Below, piece by piece: positions 8,049 to 18,045 of a stretch of 27,131 bases of DNA; within the stretch, counting starts at the first letter, position 1, and every line of letters starts with the position of its first letter. The stretch comes from Actinomycetota bacterium (lineage in GTDB: Bacteria; Actinomycetota; Humimicrobiia; Humimicrobiales; Humimicrobiaceae). Below the pieces are notes generated by a model. That model saw only the letters and a program-made list of their open reading frames with translations. It had not been told where the DNA came from and ran no database searches. The stretch covers positions 1 through 27,131 of the forward strand of contig JADHVM010000003.1 of NCBI GenBank assembly GCA_016783985.1, written 5' to 3'. A program made the position numbers and the translations under genes.

Positions 8049-8459
8049 ATGGTTAAAATTACAAGAAGGAGAAGCAGGGAAAGTGCTATAATCTTATTAT
8101 ACCAAACTGATCTTTTAAATAAGGATATAATGGACGTTTTAAATAATGAAAAATTGTTTGGTAAAAAATATGATGATTTCACTACCAGTTTAGTATTAGG
8201 TGTATGTAAAAATAAGAAAAAAATTGATGATATTATAAAAAAAGTTGTTAAAAATTGGGCTATTGAAAGAATTGCTATTATAGATAGAAATATTTTAAGA
8301 GTAGCTATTTATGAAATGGTATACATAGAAGATATACCCTTGAAAGTATCGGTTGATGAAGCTATAGAAATTGCTAAAAAGCTTGGCCAGAAGAAAGACA
8401 CCCCAAAATTTATAAATGGAATACTTGGAAAGATTTTAATAGATATTAAAGTAATTTAA
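8049..8459 (+). CDS. nusB: Transcription antitermination factor NusB
   Basis: A 136-residue all-helical RNA-binding protein that joins NusE(S10) and boxA RNA in antitermination of rRNA operons. The N-terminal RRRSRESAIILLYQTDL segment contains the Arg-rich RNA-contacting helix start, and the C-terminal half has the conserved WAIERIAIIDRNILRVAIYEM and DEAIEIAKKLGQKKDTPKFINGILGKI blocks. It lacks a Shine-Dalgarno-like sequence (upstream is TATCTAAGATT). First gene of the + strand run after the reverse-strand insertion; in related operons it follows efp closely or is separated by accBC. Confidence 0.95.
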   Translation: MVKITRRRSRESAIILLYQTDLLNKDIMDVLNNEKLFGKKYDDFTTSLVLGVCKNKKKIDDIIKKVVKNWAIERIAIIDRNILRVAIYEMVYIEDIPLKVSVDEAIEIAKKLGQKKDTPKFINGILGKILIDIKVI

Positions 8460-8535
8460 TTAATATAAAAATAAAAAATTACAGATACTTTATAATAATT
8501 AAAAAAGAATTTACAAATTTAAATGCTAAAAAATT

Positions 8536-9444
8536 ATGTATAGTTTAAATAAAATTAATAATTCATCAGAGGATTTATATCCTAATTTATTAATAAAGAA
8601 AGTTAATGAAAAACTGAACTATTATTTAAAGAGATATAAAAAAAGCCCGGATATATTGAGGAAAGCAATTAACTATAGTATTAAAAATGGAGGCAAGAGA
8701 TTTAGACCCATATTGTGTCTTTTGACAGCAAAAAGTCTTGGTAATGATTATGAAAATGTATTTCCAACAGCTTGTGCAATAGAATTTATACATACATATT
8801 CTCTAATACATGATGACTTGCCTTCAATTGATAATGATAACTTACGAAGAGGGAGACCAACGTGCCACAGAGTTTTTGGTGAAGATATTGCAATACTTAC
8901 AGGCGATGCATTGTTCGCAGAAGCTTTTAATATTATTTTTGAATATCAGAAAGCCGAACCTAAAAAAAAATTGAAGATCTTAAATGAAATTATAAATGCT
9001 ACAGGTGCACTAGGTATGGTTGCTGGTCAGATAGTTGATGTTTTTTATACTGGGAAAAAAATAACAAAGGAAAAACTTGATTATATGCATGAAAACAAAA
9101 CTGGTAAATTAATAACAGCTTCTGTTAGATGTGGTGCAATATTAAGTAAAGCAAGTAAAAAAAATCTTAACAAATTAACGGAATTTTCTAAAAATATTGG
9201 AATAGCTTTTCAAATAACTGATGATATTCTAGACATATCTTCAAGTAAGGAAGAAGCAGGTAAAACAGTTGGGAAAGATAAAAAACAGAAAAAAAATACT
9301 TTTCCAAGCATTTGGGGAATTAAGAAATCAAAAGAAATTGCTGAAGGAAATATAGAAAGAGCTTTAGGAATATTAAGGAGCATGGATATAGATTGTATAG
9401 AGTTAGCAAATATTGCCAAATTTTTACTCACTAGAAAAACTTGA
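8536..9444 (+). CDS. ispA: Polyprenyl (farnesyl) diphosphate synthase
   Basis: Condenses isopentenyl diphosphate with allylic diphosphates. The first Asp-rich motif is DDLPSID (93-99, the DDxxxxD form) followed by NDNLRRGRP, and the second is DDILD (229-233). Tyr88, five residues before the first Asp, is the aromatic chain-length stop seen in bacterial type II farnesyl diphosphate synthases, so a C15 product is likely; a longer product cannot be excluded. Length 302 is normal. It stands after nusB with a 76-base AT-rich gap and overlaps tlyA by four bases. In Firmicutes xseA, xseB and often dxs sit around it; all are missing here. Confidence 0.93.
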   Translation: MYSLNKINNSSEDLYPNLLIKKVNEKLNYYLKRYKKSPDILRKAINYSIKNGGKRFRPILCLLTAKSLGNDYENVFPTACAIEFIHTYSLIHDDLPSIDNDNLRRGRPTCHRVFGEDIAILTGDALFAEAFNIIFEYQKAEPKKKLKILNEIINATGALGMVAGQIVDVFYTGKKITKEKLDYMHENKTGKLITASVRCGAILSKASKKNLNKLTEFSKNIGIAFQITDDILDISSSKEEAGKTVGKDKKQKKNTFPSIWGIKKSKEIAEGNIERALGILRSMDIDCIELANIAKFLLTRKT

Positions 9445-10271
9445 AAAGTAGTAGGCAAAAACTTATATCGCTACTAATTGAAAAGAAATTAGTTCCATCA
9501 ATAAATATGGCAAAAGCATTAATTCTTGAAGGAAGAATTAAAATTGATGGAAAAGTAATTGATAAACCAGGCACCTCTGTTAATTCTAATTCTTTAGTAG
9601 AAATTATTTCGAAAATTCCCTATGTTTCAAGAGGCGGAATAAAAATAGAAAAAGTTTTTAATGAATTGGATCTTAGGATAAGCGGGAAAAAGGCAATTGA
9701 CATTGGAGCCTCAACAGGCGGCTTCACTGATTTTCTAATTAAAAATGGAGCAGAAAAAGTAATAACAATTGATGTTGGATACGGACAGTTATCCTGGAAT
9801 TTAAGAAAATCTTCAAAGGTAATTATCTTAGAAAGAACAAATGTGAGATATCTGGATAAAAAAAAATTGCAATTTTTATCTGATTTTACAGTTGTGGATG
9901 TTTCTTTTATTTCCGTAAAAACAATTTTTAAAAAAATTTTAGATATTACATGTGATAATGGAGAGATTTTAATATTAATAAAACCACAATTTGAAATAGC
10001 AAGGGATAAAGTTGAAAAAAAAGGAATAATTAAAGATAAAAAATTACATTCCAAAGTTTTATTAGATATAATAGGTTTTATTAGAAAACAGCCAGTCAAA
10101 ATAAAAAAACTAACTTATTCAAAGTTAAAGGGAACAAAAGGAAATATTGAATACTGGATTTATTTGAAAAAATCTATAAAAAAGAAAAAAACAATTAAAA
10201 ATTATGATAAAATAGTTGAAGAAGTTGTAGATGAGTCTCATATTTTTTTTAAATCAATAAATAATACATGA
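9441..10271 (+). CDS. tlyA: TlyA-type rRNA (cytidine-2'-O)-methyltransferase
   Basis: A 276-residue fusion of an N-terminal S4 RNA-binding domain (about 1-58, with MAKALILEGRIKIDGKVIDKPG) and an FtsJ-like SAM-dependent methyltransferase. Motif I is IDIGASTGGF (86-95), followed by an acidic residue after the second strand (ITIDVGYGQL) and the VDVSFIS motif (152-158). Family members methylate 16S and 23S rRNA; some were first described as haemolysins, which is a historical name. It starts at TTG, overlapping the ispA stop as TTGA, which suggests translational coupling; no internal ATG would keep the S4 domain. nadK begins one base after its stop. Confidence 0.94.
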   Translation: MKSSRQKLISLLIEKKLVPSINMAKALILEGRIKIDGKVIDKPGTSVNSNSLVEIISKIPYVSRGGIKIEKVFNELDLRISGKKAIDIGASTGGFTDFLIKNGAEKVITIDVGYGQLSWNLRKSSKVIILERTNVRYLDKKKLQFLSDFTVVDVSFISVKTIFKKILDITCDNGEILILIKPQFEIARDKVEKKGIIKDKKLHSKVLLDIIGFIRKQPVKIKKLTYSKLKGTKGNIEYWIYLKKSIKKKKTIKNYDKIVEEVVDESHIFFKSINNT

Positions 10272-10272
10272 A

Positions 10273-11133
10273 ATGAAAAATATAGGTATAATTTCCAATA
10301 ATAAAAACAAAAGAGCATTAAGCATTGCAAAGGAAATTTATGATTTCTTAATTGGAAAAAAAATTAATGTTTTTTTACTTGATGGCGATAAAATGCCAGG
10401 CATATACAAGCTTCCAGCACATTTAGAGAAAGATTTTACTTCGCAGGTAGATTCATTAATATCAGTTGGGGGAGATGGCACCTTCCTCAGGGCTTCTAAA
10501 TATTCATTTAAAAGGGAAATTCCAATAATGGGTATTAATGTTGGCAATTTAGGATTTCTGGCTGAAGTTAGTATAGAAAATATGTATAAAGCTTTAGAGT
10601 ATGTTTTAGAAGAAACTTATAAAATAGAAGATAGAATGTTGATAGAAGCAGTGATATATAGAAATGAAAAAATAATAAGTGATGCTAATAATCCATATAT
10701 TGCCTTAAATGAGTTTACTATTAATAGGACTATGTTTGCAAAATTAATAACAGTTGAAGTAATAATAAATGATTTTTCTGTAATGAATTTCAGGGCTGAT
10801 GGTGTAATAATTTCAACACCAACTGGCTCCACAGCATATTCTCTATCTGCAGGCGGTCCTGTAGTTGAACCAAAAAATGAAGTAATGATTGTAACTCCTA
10901 TATGTGCTCATACATTATGCAGCAGAAGTATTGTTATAAGTCCAAAAAATGAATTAAAAGTTAGAATAAAGGCAAGAAATAAAAATGCCAGTTTAAATGT
11001 TGATGGAGTGAGAAAGAATGTTGATATACAACCAGAGGATATTTTTAAAATAAAAAAATCAAATTTGAAATTGAAATTAATAACTTTTGACAAAGATATA
11101 TTTTTTAAAATCTTTAAAGATAAATTATTATAA
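10273..11133 (+). CDS. nadK: NAD+ kinase (ATP/poly-P type)
   Basis: Makes NADP+ from NAD+. The family motifs are clear: GGDGT at 66-70 with the catalytic Asp68, NVGNLGFLAE (89-98), NE at 146-147 and TPTGSTAYSLSAGGP (182-196). Length 286 is typical. The gene follows tlyA by one base, the standard tlyA-nadK-recN arrangement, although the argR often found between nadK and recN is absent. Confidence 0.97.
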   Translation: MKNIGIISNNKNKRALSIAKEIYDFLIGKKINVFLLDGDKMPGIYKLPAHLEKDFTSQVDSLISVGGDGTFLRASKYSFKREIPIMGINVGNLGFLAEVSIENMYKALEYVLEETYKIEDRMLIEAVIYRNEKIISDANNPYIALNEFTINRTMFAKLITVEVIINDFSVMNFRADGVIISTPTGSTAYSLSAGGPVVEPKNEVMIVTPICAHTLCSRSIVISPKNELKVRIKARNKNASLNVDGVRKNVDIQPEDIFKIKKSNLKLKLITFDKDIFFKIFKDKLL

Positions 11134-11189
11134 AGATAATAATTATATATATAATATATATCATTAAGCTTATCTAAGATCTATAAATT

Positions 11190-12959
11190 ATGTTAAAAGA
11201 ACTACAGGTTAAAAATTTTGCCATAATAGATGATGCAGTAGTGAAGTTCGAAAAAGGTTTAAATATTTTAACTGGCGAAACTGGTGCAGGGAAAACTCTA
11301 ATTATTGAAGCTATCAATCTTTTAATAGGAGAGCGTGCAGAAAGTACATTAATAAGGGAAAATGAAGAAAAATTAATAGTACAGGGGTATTTCAATTTTA
11401 GCAAGAATAAAGAAGCTTTAAATTTTTTAATAAAAGAAAAATTAATTGAACCAGATGATAAAGGCGAAGATATTGTAATAAGCAGAGAGGTAAATAGAGT
11501 AGGAAGAAATAGGTCGTTTATTAATGGTGTTTTTACACAGGTAAGTACTTTGAAAAAATTAGGGGGGTATTTTATTGATATACACGGGCAGCATGATCAC
11601 CAGTATTTACTGGAATCAAGTACCCATATAGAAGTTGTAGATAAATTTGGTAAAGGTGATTTAGAAAATATTAAGAAAAATTACAAAGATAGTTTAAAGA
11701 ACTATATTAATATAAAAGAGGAACTGGAAAAGTTAATAAACCTTAAAAATGAAAAGGATGAAAGGTTATTTGATTTAAAATACAGGTTAGACGAAATAGA
11801 GAAATTAAATTTAGGTGAGAATGAAGAGATTGATTTAGAAAATGAGTTAAGAGTACTGAAAAATTATGAAAAAATTTATAATCTATCTTCAGAGTGTATA
11901 AATATAATTAAAGGTGCCGGGGATGACATAACTTCTTTCGAAGACAATGCTGCAGTAATTGAGAAAAATTTTATAGATTTATCAAAAATTGATACAAAAT
12001 TTAAGAAATACATAGAAGAAATTTCATCTGTTGTTGTTCTTGTTGATGAAATAAGCCATTTTTTAAAAACTTATATTGAAGATTTAGAATATAGCTCTGA
12101 CAGAATAGATTATATACATGAGAGATTATATAAAATAAATGAGATTAAGAAAAAATATAATATAGATTTTTTATCAATAAAAAAATTGTGTGAAAAGTTA
12201 AGAGAAGAAATTAATAATTTTGAGAGTATTGAAAAAGAAATTGAAAAAAAACAGGTTGAATTTGATAAGGGTAAGGATATTGTGATTGAAAATGCAGTTA
12301 ATCTCTCTGAATTTAGGAAAAAAGTGACAGCTAGTCTGGAGGAAGACATAAGTCGTGAGCTTTTAGATTTGAATTTTAAATCTGTTATTTTTAAAGCATT
12401 AAGTAATTACATAAAGGGAGATAATGGTGTAACGATAAATTCAGAAAAAGTTAAACTTGTAAATAATGGTATTGATGATATAGAATTTTTAATTTCACTA
12501 AATCTTGGTGAAAGCATGAAACCATTAAGGAAAATTATTTCAGGTGGTGAAATTTCTCGTATAATGTTAGCCCTAAAATCAATTATAAGTTCAGTAGATA
12601 ATATAACTACAATGATTTTTGATGAAATAGATGCAGGTATTGGAGGTGAAACTTCAGTAGTAATTGGTAAAAAATTATACAAAATATCAAAAAATTGTCA
12701 GGTTATATGTATTACTCACCTTCCGCAAATTGCATCTTTTTCAAATGCACATTATTTTATAGACAAATTTATAGAAAAAAATAGAACCAAAATAAAAATA
12801 AATAAATTAGATGATAATGGTAAAATTAAAGAAATATCAAGAATGTTAAGTGGTTCTGAAGAAAGTGATATTTCTATTTTACATGCAGAAGAACTGTTGG
12901 AAAAATCCAATAGAATAAAGAAAGAATTAATAGGGGAACAGATAAAGATTGGAAACTAA
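11190..12959 (+). CDS. recN: DNA repair protein RecN
   Basis: An SMC-like ATPase that acts early in double-strand break repair. Walker A GETGAGKT is at 29-36; a long charged region (about 150-370) is predicted coiled coil; the C-terminal half holds the ABC signature [13 protein letters not shown], Walker [15 protein letters not shown] and the CITHLPQIA switch segment. Length 589 is somewhat above the usual 550-570 but within range. A 56-base AT-rich gap separates it from nadK. The 3' end overlaps pyrG by 11 bases. Confidence 0.96.
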   Translation: MLKELQVKNFAIIDDAVVKFEKGLNILTGETGAGKTLIIEAINLLIGERAESTLIRENEEKLIVQGYFNFSKNKEALNFLIKEKLIEPDDKGEDIVISREVNRVGRNRSFINGVFTQVSTLKKLGGYFIDIHGQHDHQYLLESSTHIEVVDKFGKGDLENIKKNYKDSLKNYINIKEELEKLINLKNEKDERLFDLKYRLDEIEKLNLGENEEIDLENELRVLKNYEKIYNLSSECINIIKGAGDDITSFEDNAAVIEKNFIDLSKIDTKFKKYIEEISSVVVLVDEISHFLKTYIEDLEYSSDRIDYIHERLYKINEIKKKYNIDFLSIKKLCEKLREEINNFESIEKEIEKKQVEFDKGKDIVIENAVNLSEFRKKVTASLEEDISRELLDLNFKSVIFKALSNYIKGDNGVTINSEKVKLVNNGIDDIEFLISLNLGESMKPLRKIISGGEISRIMLALKSIISSVDNITTMIFDEIDAGIGGETSVVIGKKLYKISKNCQVICITHLPQIASFSNAHYFIDKFIEKNRTKIKINKLDDNGKIKEISRMLSGSEESDISILHAEELLEKSNRIKKELIGEQIKIGN

Positions 12960-14571
12960 GGAAACTAAATTCATCTTTGTTACTGGTGGTGTATTATCTT
13001 CATTGGGCAAAGGGATATGTGCATCTTCATTAGGGAGACTATTAAAATCAAGAGGTTACAGTGTAATTATTCAAAAGCTTGATCCTTATATTAATATTGA
13101 TCCTGGAACCATGAATCCTTTCCAGCATGGTGAAGTTTTTGTAACTGAAGATGGCGGCGAAACAGACTTAGATCTTGGACATTATGAGAGGTTTATAGAT
13201 GAGAATTTATCGAAGTATAATAATTTTACCAGTGGAAAGATATATAAAAATGTTATTGATAATGAAAGAAAAGGCGAATATCTTGGTTCAACAGTTCAGG
13301 TTATCCCTCATGTAACAGATGAAATAAAGAAGAGTATTGAAAAGACTTTAGAAAATAAAAAAGTAGACATTGTTATTACAGAAATAGGAGGAACAGTTGG
13401 AGATATTGAAAGCCTTCCATTTCTGGAAGCAATACGCCAATTTAAAAAGGATATTGGAAAAGAAAATGTCTTATATGTACATGTTACGTACATTCCATTT
13501 TTAAAGACTTCTGAAGAATTAAAGACAAAACCCACACAGCATAGTGTAAAGGAACTAAGGAGTATTGGAATACAACCGGATATTATTATTTGTAGAAGTG
13601 AAATAAAACTAACAGATGAATCAAAAGATAAAATAAGCTTATTTTGTGATGTTGAGAAAGAAGCTATTATTGATGCTATAGATGTAAAACATATTTACGA
13701 AGTACCTAAAATGCTTCAGAAAGAAGGACTGGATTCTATTGCTATGTATAAATTAAATTTAAAGTATAAGCCTTCAAATATGGAAAATTGGAATAAACTG
13801 GTAGAAGTAATTAATAATTTGGAAGGCAAAGTAAGGATAGGTATTATTGGTAAATATATTAATTTAAAGGATGCATATAAGAGCATAATAGAAGCTTTAA
13901 ATCATGGTGGATATTTTTTCAAGAAGAGTGTTGAGATTAAATGGGTAAATTCTGAAGTTTTAAATTCAGATAATTATGAAAATATATTAATGGATGTAGA
14001 TGGCATTTTAGTACCAGGAGGATTTGGCGTAAGGGGAATTGATGGTAAGGTTAATGCTGTTAGATATGCAAGGGAAAATAAGGTCCCTTATCTTGGAATA
14101 TGCTTGGGCATGCAGTGTGCTGTAATAGAATTTGCTATTAATGTTCTTGGGTTAAAAGATGCAAATAGCTCTGAATTTAATTCTAATACTAAAAACCCAG
14201 TAATAGGTCTAATGATAGAACAGAAGGGTATTAATGAAAAAGGCGGGACAATGAGACTTGGCAGCTATCCCTGTAGATTGAAGAAAGGCTCTCTTGCTTA
14301 TAAAGCTTATAGAAAGAATATGGTTTATGAAAGACACAGGCATAGATATGAGTTTAATAATAAATATAAGCAAATAATGGAAGATGCTGGACTTAAAATT
14401 ACTGGTTTATATCCCGAAAAAAAATTAGCCGAGATTATAGAAATAGAAAATCACCCATGGTTTGTAGCAGTACAATTTCACCCTGAATTTAAGTCAAGGC
14501 CTGACAGACCGCATCCATTATTTAATGATTTTATTCATGCTGCAATAAGAAGGTCACAGTCTGTTAAATGA
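12949..14571 (+). CDS. pyrG: CTP synthase
   Basis: Converts UTP to CTP using ATP and glutamine ammonia. The N-terminal synthetase domain opens [20 protein letters not shown] and includes [16 protein letters not shown]; the C-terminal glutamine amidotransferase domain has the nucleophile Cys385 in GICLGMQ and His511/Glu513 in QFHPEF. Length 540 is typical. The start is TTG at 12949, inside the end of recN; no later start would preserve the nucleotide-binding loop that begins by residue 12. This overlap implies coupling with recN, an unusual pairing compared with pyrG near rpoE or fba. Confidence 0.97.
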   Translation: METKETKFIFVTGGVLSSLGKGICASSLGRLLKSRGYSVIIQKLDPYINIDPGTMNPFQHGEVFVTEDGGETDLDLGHYERFIDENLSKYNNFTSGKIYKNVIDNERKGEYLGSTVQVIPHVTDEIKKSIEKTLENKKVDIVITEIGGTVGDIESLPFLEAIRQFKKDIGKENVLYVHVTYIPFLKTSEELKTKPTQHSVKELRSIGIQPDIIICRSEIKLTDESKDKISLFCDVEKEAIIDAIDVKHIYEVPKMLQKEGLDSIAMYKLNLKYKPSNMENWNKLVEVINNLEGKVRIGIIGKYINLKDAYKSIIEALNHGGYFFKKSVEIKWVNSEVLNSDNYENILMDVDGILVPGGFGVRGIDGKVNAVRYARENKVPYLGICLGMQCAVIEFAINVLGLKDANSSEFNSNTKNPVIGLMIEQKGINEKGGTMRLGSYPCRLKKGSLAYKAYRKNMVYERHRHRYEFNNKYKQIMEDAGLKITGLYPEKKLAEIIEIENHPWFVAVQFHPEFKSRPDRPHPLFNDFIHAAIRRSQSVK

Positions 14572-15242
14572 AGTTAAAAAAAGCAATAGTTATAATAAAT
14601 TCTATACTTCTAATAATTATAATACTATTTTCACCACTATCTTATTATATTTTTAACTTTGATCATTATAATAACTTATATGAAAAAAATGGAGTATATA
14701 AAGTCCTGGATAATATAGATGTTTTAATTATTACTGAGAGTGTTTTTGATTTTTTTAAATACGGGACTGAGTTTAAAAAGTTTGAACTGAAAAGTAATAT
14801 TAATTATTTTACTGATAATGAAATAAGCCACTTAGAGGATGTAAGAATACTGTTGAATAAAATTTTTATCCTTTATTATCTTAGTATATTTTTAATAGTT
14901 ATTCTGACAATATTACTTATAGAAAAAAATATTCTTAAATTTATTAAAAATATTGGTTTAATTTTTACAGTTTCTTCAGCTTCAGTAATAATTATGTTGA
15001 TAATTTTATATTTCTTAGGCAATAATTTTCCAGACTTATTTGAAAATTTTCATCAAATATTTTTTCCGCAGGGTAATTATACTTTTATATGGAATTCGCT
15101 GATTATTACAATTTTTCCTTTCGGTTTCTTCTATGACTTTTTCATTAAGATTGTAATAACTGCATTTATAATATCAATAATTTTATGTATTATAGGAATT
15201 TCTGTTATAATTTTTTTTAGAATAAAAAAAGAAATTAAGTAA
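14568..15242 (+). CDS. DUF1461 / TIGR01906-type integral membrane protein
   Basis: A 224-residue protein with four likely membrane segments (about 6-28, 97-117, 126-150, 192-217). It matches my recollection of the DUF1461/TIGR01906 family: a conserved '[12 protein letters not shown]' segment after the first membrane helix (82-93) and the pair [13 protein letters not shown] (158-170) and IFPFGFFYD (182-190) in the extracytoplasmic or re-entrant part before the last helix. The function of the family is unknown to me. Its ATG overlaps the pyrG stop (ATGA), so it is translated with the same operon. Start codon is well fixed by that overlap. Confidence 0.8.
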   Translation: MKLKKAIVIINSILLIIIILFSPLSYYIFNFDHYNNLYEKNGVYKVLDNIDVLIITESVFDFFKYGTEFKKFELKSNINYFTDNEISHLEDVRILLNKIFILYYLSIFLIVILTILLIEKNILKFIKNIGLIFTVSSASVIIMLIILYFLGNNFPDLFENFHQIFFPQGNYTFIWNSLIITIFPFGFFYDFFIKIVITAFIISIILCIIGISVIIFFRIKKEIK

Positions 15243-15278
15243 TTTGTAAAGAAAAAAATATAAAAATTAGGATTAATA

Positions 15279-16433
15279 ATGAATGGAAAAAGTATTTATT
15301 TAAAATATGTAAATAAAAAAAGATTACTAAAAACATTAATTGAGCTTCTAAAGATAAAAAGCCCGTCAAAAAATGAAAAACAAATAGTAGATTACGTAGA
15401 GAAAAAGATAAGAGAGTTTGGACTTGAAGTTTATAAAGATAGCTGTGGGAAAAAATTTGGCAGCAATGCTGGAAATATAATTGCTGTATACAAATCAATT
15501 GAATCACAACCGTCTAAGTACAAATCTGTTTTTTTAGGAGCTCATATGGATACAGTAAAATTAAATGGTGATGTAAATCCTATTATTGTAGATGGGAAGA
15601 TAGTTAATAAAAATAATAAGTGCATACTTGGAGGAGATGACAAAATAGCTATTGCTGCCATCATGGAAGCATTGCACATAATTAAAGAAAAGAAGATACC
15701 TACTGGCGATATATATATTCTATTTACAATTTCTGAAGAAATTGGGGTTCTGGGGGCAAAACATCTGGATTTAGAAAAGGTTAAAGCTGATTATGGTTTT
15801 GTTTTTGATGCTGAAGGCGATATAGGTATTATTTATAATAATGCACCGTATCATAATTCTATAAATGCAGAATTTATTGGAAAAGCAGCACATGCTGGTA
15901 TAGAGCCTGAGAAGGGTATAAGTTCAATAAAGGCAGCGTCATCTGCTATTAATAATATAAAATTAGGAAGAATAGATAACGAAACAACCTGTAATATTGG
16001 AAAAATAAATGGAGGTGATGGAAGGAATATAGTTCCTGAGAGCACAAAGATTGAGGCTGAAGCAAGGAGTTTGGAGCTTTCAAAGCTTAAAAAGATTACC
16101 GATTTAATTATAAGCGGGTTTAAAAAAGGTGCTGAAAAATATAATGCCAGGCTTGAATATGAAATTATAAGGGAATTTGATGGTTTTGAAATATCAGTTG
16201 ATGAGGTTCCTATGGTAATAGCAAAGAAAGCTATTGAAAGGCTGGGAATAAAGCCTGAAATAAAATCCTCGGGTGGCGGCAGTGACATTAATATTTTTAA
16301 TTCAAAAGGTAAAATAGCAGTAAATCTATCAGCAGGTATGGAAAAAGTTCATACAAATAAAGAGTATGTAGAAATTAATCAGGTTGAGAAATTAGTTGCT
16401 TTAATATTGGAGATTTGCAGTTATAAATTTTAA
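15279..16433 (+). CDS. M20 family metallopeptidase (PepT-like)
   Basis: A 384-residue M20 zinc exopeptidase, closest in pattern to peptidase T / YqjE-type enzymes that act on small peptides. Metal-binding motifs are GAHMDT (88-92; His89 ligand and Asp91), the bridging GGDDK (118-122), the catalytic EE pair at 153-154, Asp177 in FDAEG, and a C-terminal HTNKE histidine. The lid or dimerisation domain (about 195-300) includes AHAGIEPEKG and NIVPE. The substrate cannot be told from sequence. An AGGA run ends about nine bases before the ATG. Next to it is the nudix gene after 36 bases. Confidence 0.88.
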   Translation: MNGKSIYLKYVNKKRLLKTLIELLKIKSPSKNEKQIVDYVEKKIREFGLEVYKDSCGKKFGSNAGNIIAVYKSIESQPSKYKSVFLGAHMDTVKLNGDVNPIIVDGKIVNKNNKCILGGDDKIAIAAIMEALHIIKEKKIPTGDIYILFTISEEIGVLGAKHLDLEKVKADYGFVFDAEGDIGIIYNNAPYHNSINAEFIGKAAHAGIEPEKGISSIKAASSAINNIKLGRIDNETTCNIGKINGGDGRNIVPESTKIEAEARSLELSKLKKITDLIISGFKKGAEKYNARLEYEIIREFDGFEISVDEVPMVIAKKAIERLGIKPEIKSSGGGSDINIFNSKGKIAVNLSAGMEKVHTNKEYVEINQVEKLVALILEICSYKF

Positions 16434-16469
16434 AAAATATTTTTAAAGAGAGGGATACTGCTATAAATT

Positions 16470-17033
16470 ATGGACGAGAAATTATTTGAAAAAAAGATAG
16501 AATCAAAGAAAATTTTTAATGGTGAAATAGTTGGACTCTATTTTGACAAGGTAAGACTTCCTAATAATAAAATAACTACGAGGGAGAAAGTAACACATCC
16601 TGGAGCAGTAGGAATTGTTCCTGTTAATAAAAATGGAGATATTATATTAGTAAAACAATACAGATACCCGGTTGGTGATGTAATAATTGAAATTCCAGCT
16701 GGAAAGTTATCCAAGAATGAATCTCCCATGGAATGTGCGAGAAGAGAATTAAGAGAGGAAGTTGGAGTAATCGGGGGAAAGCTTATTCGTTTGTCTTCTT
16801 TTTACACTACACCTGGTTTCTGTAACGAAATACTGCACTTATACATTGCCATAGATTTTAAAAATATAGAGAATGATTTAGATGATGATGAATTTTTACA
16901 TATAATCACTGTAAAAGTTGATGATTGTATAAGGCTTGTAGAAAGTGGCGAAATTAAAGATGCAAAAACAATTATAGGTATTTTAATGGCCAGTGATTAT
17001 TTAAATAGAGAATTTAAAGCTGATGGTCAATAA
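16470..17033 (+). CDS. nudF: ADP-ribose pyrophosphatase (Nudix hydrolase)
   Basis: A 187-residue Nudix enzyme. The box GX5EX7REUXEEXGU is perfect at residues 78-100 (GKLSKNE to REEVGV). The preceding VILVKQYRYP-like segment (IILVKQYRYPVG, 58-69) and EIPAGK are typical of ADP-ribose hydrolysing NudF enzymes. A GAGAGGGA run lies upstream of the ATG. It overlaps the recombinase gene by 11 bases; the nudF-xerD pairing is known from Bacillus-type genomes. Confidence 0.92.
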   Translation: MDEKLFEKKIESKKIFNGEIVGLYFDKVRLPNNKITTREKVTHPGAVGIVPVNKNGDIILVKQYRYPVGDVIIEIPAGKLSKNESPMECARRELREEVGVIGGKLIRLSSFYTTPGFCNEILHLYIAIDFKNIENDLDDDEFLHIITVKVDDCIRLVESGEIKDAKTIIGILMASDYLNREFKADGQ

Positions 17034-17952
17034 AGTAAATTTTGAAAATCTAAGTATTGAAAGGAATATAAAAAATTTTATTGATTATATAAGATTTGAA
17101 AGACAACTTGCCTCTAATACAATTTTCTCTTACAAAAGGGACCTGAACAAGTATAAACTTTTCCTATCTCTTCAAAAAGTAGATAATTATTTAGATGTAT
17201 CTTATGATCAAATATTATCCTTCTTGGAATATTTAAATGAAAATTATTGTGGAAGCTCAATCTCAAGGATGCTATCCTCTAGTAGAAATTTTTATAAATT
17301 TCTTGTAAGGGAGAAAATAGTAAAAAAAAATCCTTTTATACAAATAAAAAATCCAAAAAAGCCAAAAAAAATATTAGAAGTTTTAAGTGAAAATGAAGTA
17401 AATAGATTTCTTAATAGAATTCCTTATTCAACAAAATTAGAGATAAGGGATAGAGCGATGTTTGAACTTCTTTATTCAAGCGGGCTTAGAGTAAGCGAGA
17501 TAGTAAATTTGAAGATTAGTAACATTGATTTTGATGAAGGACTGATTCGATTTATTGGAAAAGGGGAAAAGGAAAGGATCACTCCAGTAGGAGAAACTTC
17601 TAAATTATTTTTAAAAAAATATCTAAACATAGCAAGATTTAATATTGAGAAAGAGATTAAATCAGATTATGTTTTTTTAAATAAAAATGGTAAAAAATTA
17701 ACAAGACAAGGTTTCTGGAAAATACTAAAAAAGTATGATAAAAAAATAAATCTTGGCAAGAATTTATATCCACATATATTCCGCCATAGCTTTGCTACGC
17801 ATATGATAGAGAGAGGTGCAGATCTAAGAGTGGTCCAGGAACTACTTGGGCATAGTGATATTTCTACAACAGAAATTTATACAAATTTAAATAGAAAATA
17901 TATAAAGGATATTTATTTTAAATATCATCCCAGAGAAAAGAACTCGAGTTAA
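17023..17952 (+). CDS. xerD: Tyrosine recombinase XerD/XerC
   Basis: A 309-residue site-specific recombinase that resolves chromosome dimers at dif with FtsK. The N-terminal SAM-like core-binding domain (about 14-100) and the catalytic domain (about 115-300) are complete, and the catalytic residues are all visible: Arg156 (SSGLRVSE), Lys180 (GKGEKER), His251 and Arg254 (HIFRHSFATH), His277 (GHSDIS) and Tyr286 (TEIYTN). Its housekeeping operon context, not adjacent cargo, argues for Xer rather than an integrase. Whether it is XerC, XerD or a lone XerH-type enzyme cannot be settled from one gene. Confidence 0.92.
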   Translation: MVNKVNFENLSIERNIKNFIDYIRFERQLASNTIFSYKRDLNKYKLFLSLQKVDNYLDVSYDQILSFLEYLNENYCGSSISRMLSSSRNFYKFLVREKIVKKNPFIQIKNPKKPKKILEVLSENEVNRFLNRIPYSTKLEIRDRAMFELLYSSGLRVSEIVNLKISNIDFDEGLIRFIGKGEKERITPVGETSKLFLKKYLNIARFNIEKEIKSDYVFLNKNGKKLTRQGFWKILKKYDKKINLGKNLYPHIFRHSFATHMIERGADLRVVQELLGHSDISTTEIYTNLNRKYIKDIYFKYHPREKNSS

Positions 17953-17975
17953 ATATCTTAATTATTTCTAACTCT

Positions 17976-18004
17976 TTGAATAATGTTTGCAAATTTAATA
18001 GATT
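17976..18004 (+). promoter_or_regulatory. Possible promoter upstream of the membrane protease gene
   Basis: TTGAAT at 17976-17981 and TAGATT at 17999-18004 are spaced by 17 bases in the 93-base gap between the recombinase and protease genes. Both boxes are imperfect, so this is a weak candidate. Confidence 0.3.
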
Positions 18005-18045
18005 TTGATATGGTATATTGTCAATGAAAGGAGAATCATAGCTAT

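Noticed and set aside
7919..8182. Reverse-strand frame overlapping the start of nusB
   Set aside because: Low-complexity Leu/Ile/Asn peptide from AT-rich DNA, covering the nusB promoter and start; no ribosome site.
9620..10099. 159-codon reverse-strand frame
   Set aside because: It lies wholly within tlyA, which carries clear S4 and methyltransferase motifs; the antisense peptide has no recognisable features.
8039..11180. ATCTAAGAT palindrome just before both nusB (8039-8047) and recN (11172-11180)
   Set aside because: A rough estimate from base composition gives about 0.4 expected copies per 27 kb, so two copies are weak evidence; not called as a regulatory site.
17023..17952. Tyrosine recombinase as an integrase of an integrated element
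   Set aside because: It is embedded in a housekeeping run (nudF overlap, then protease, trpS, scpAB), has local composition and shows no adjacent attachment site or cargo.
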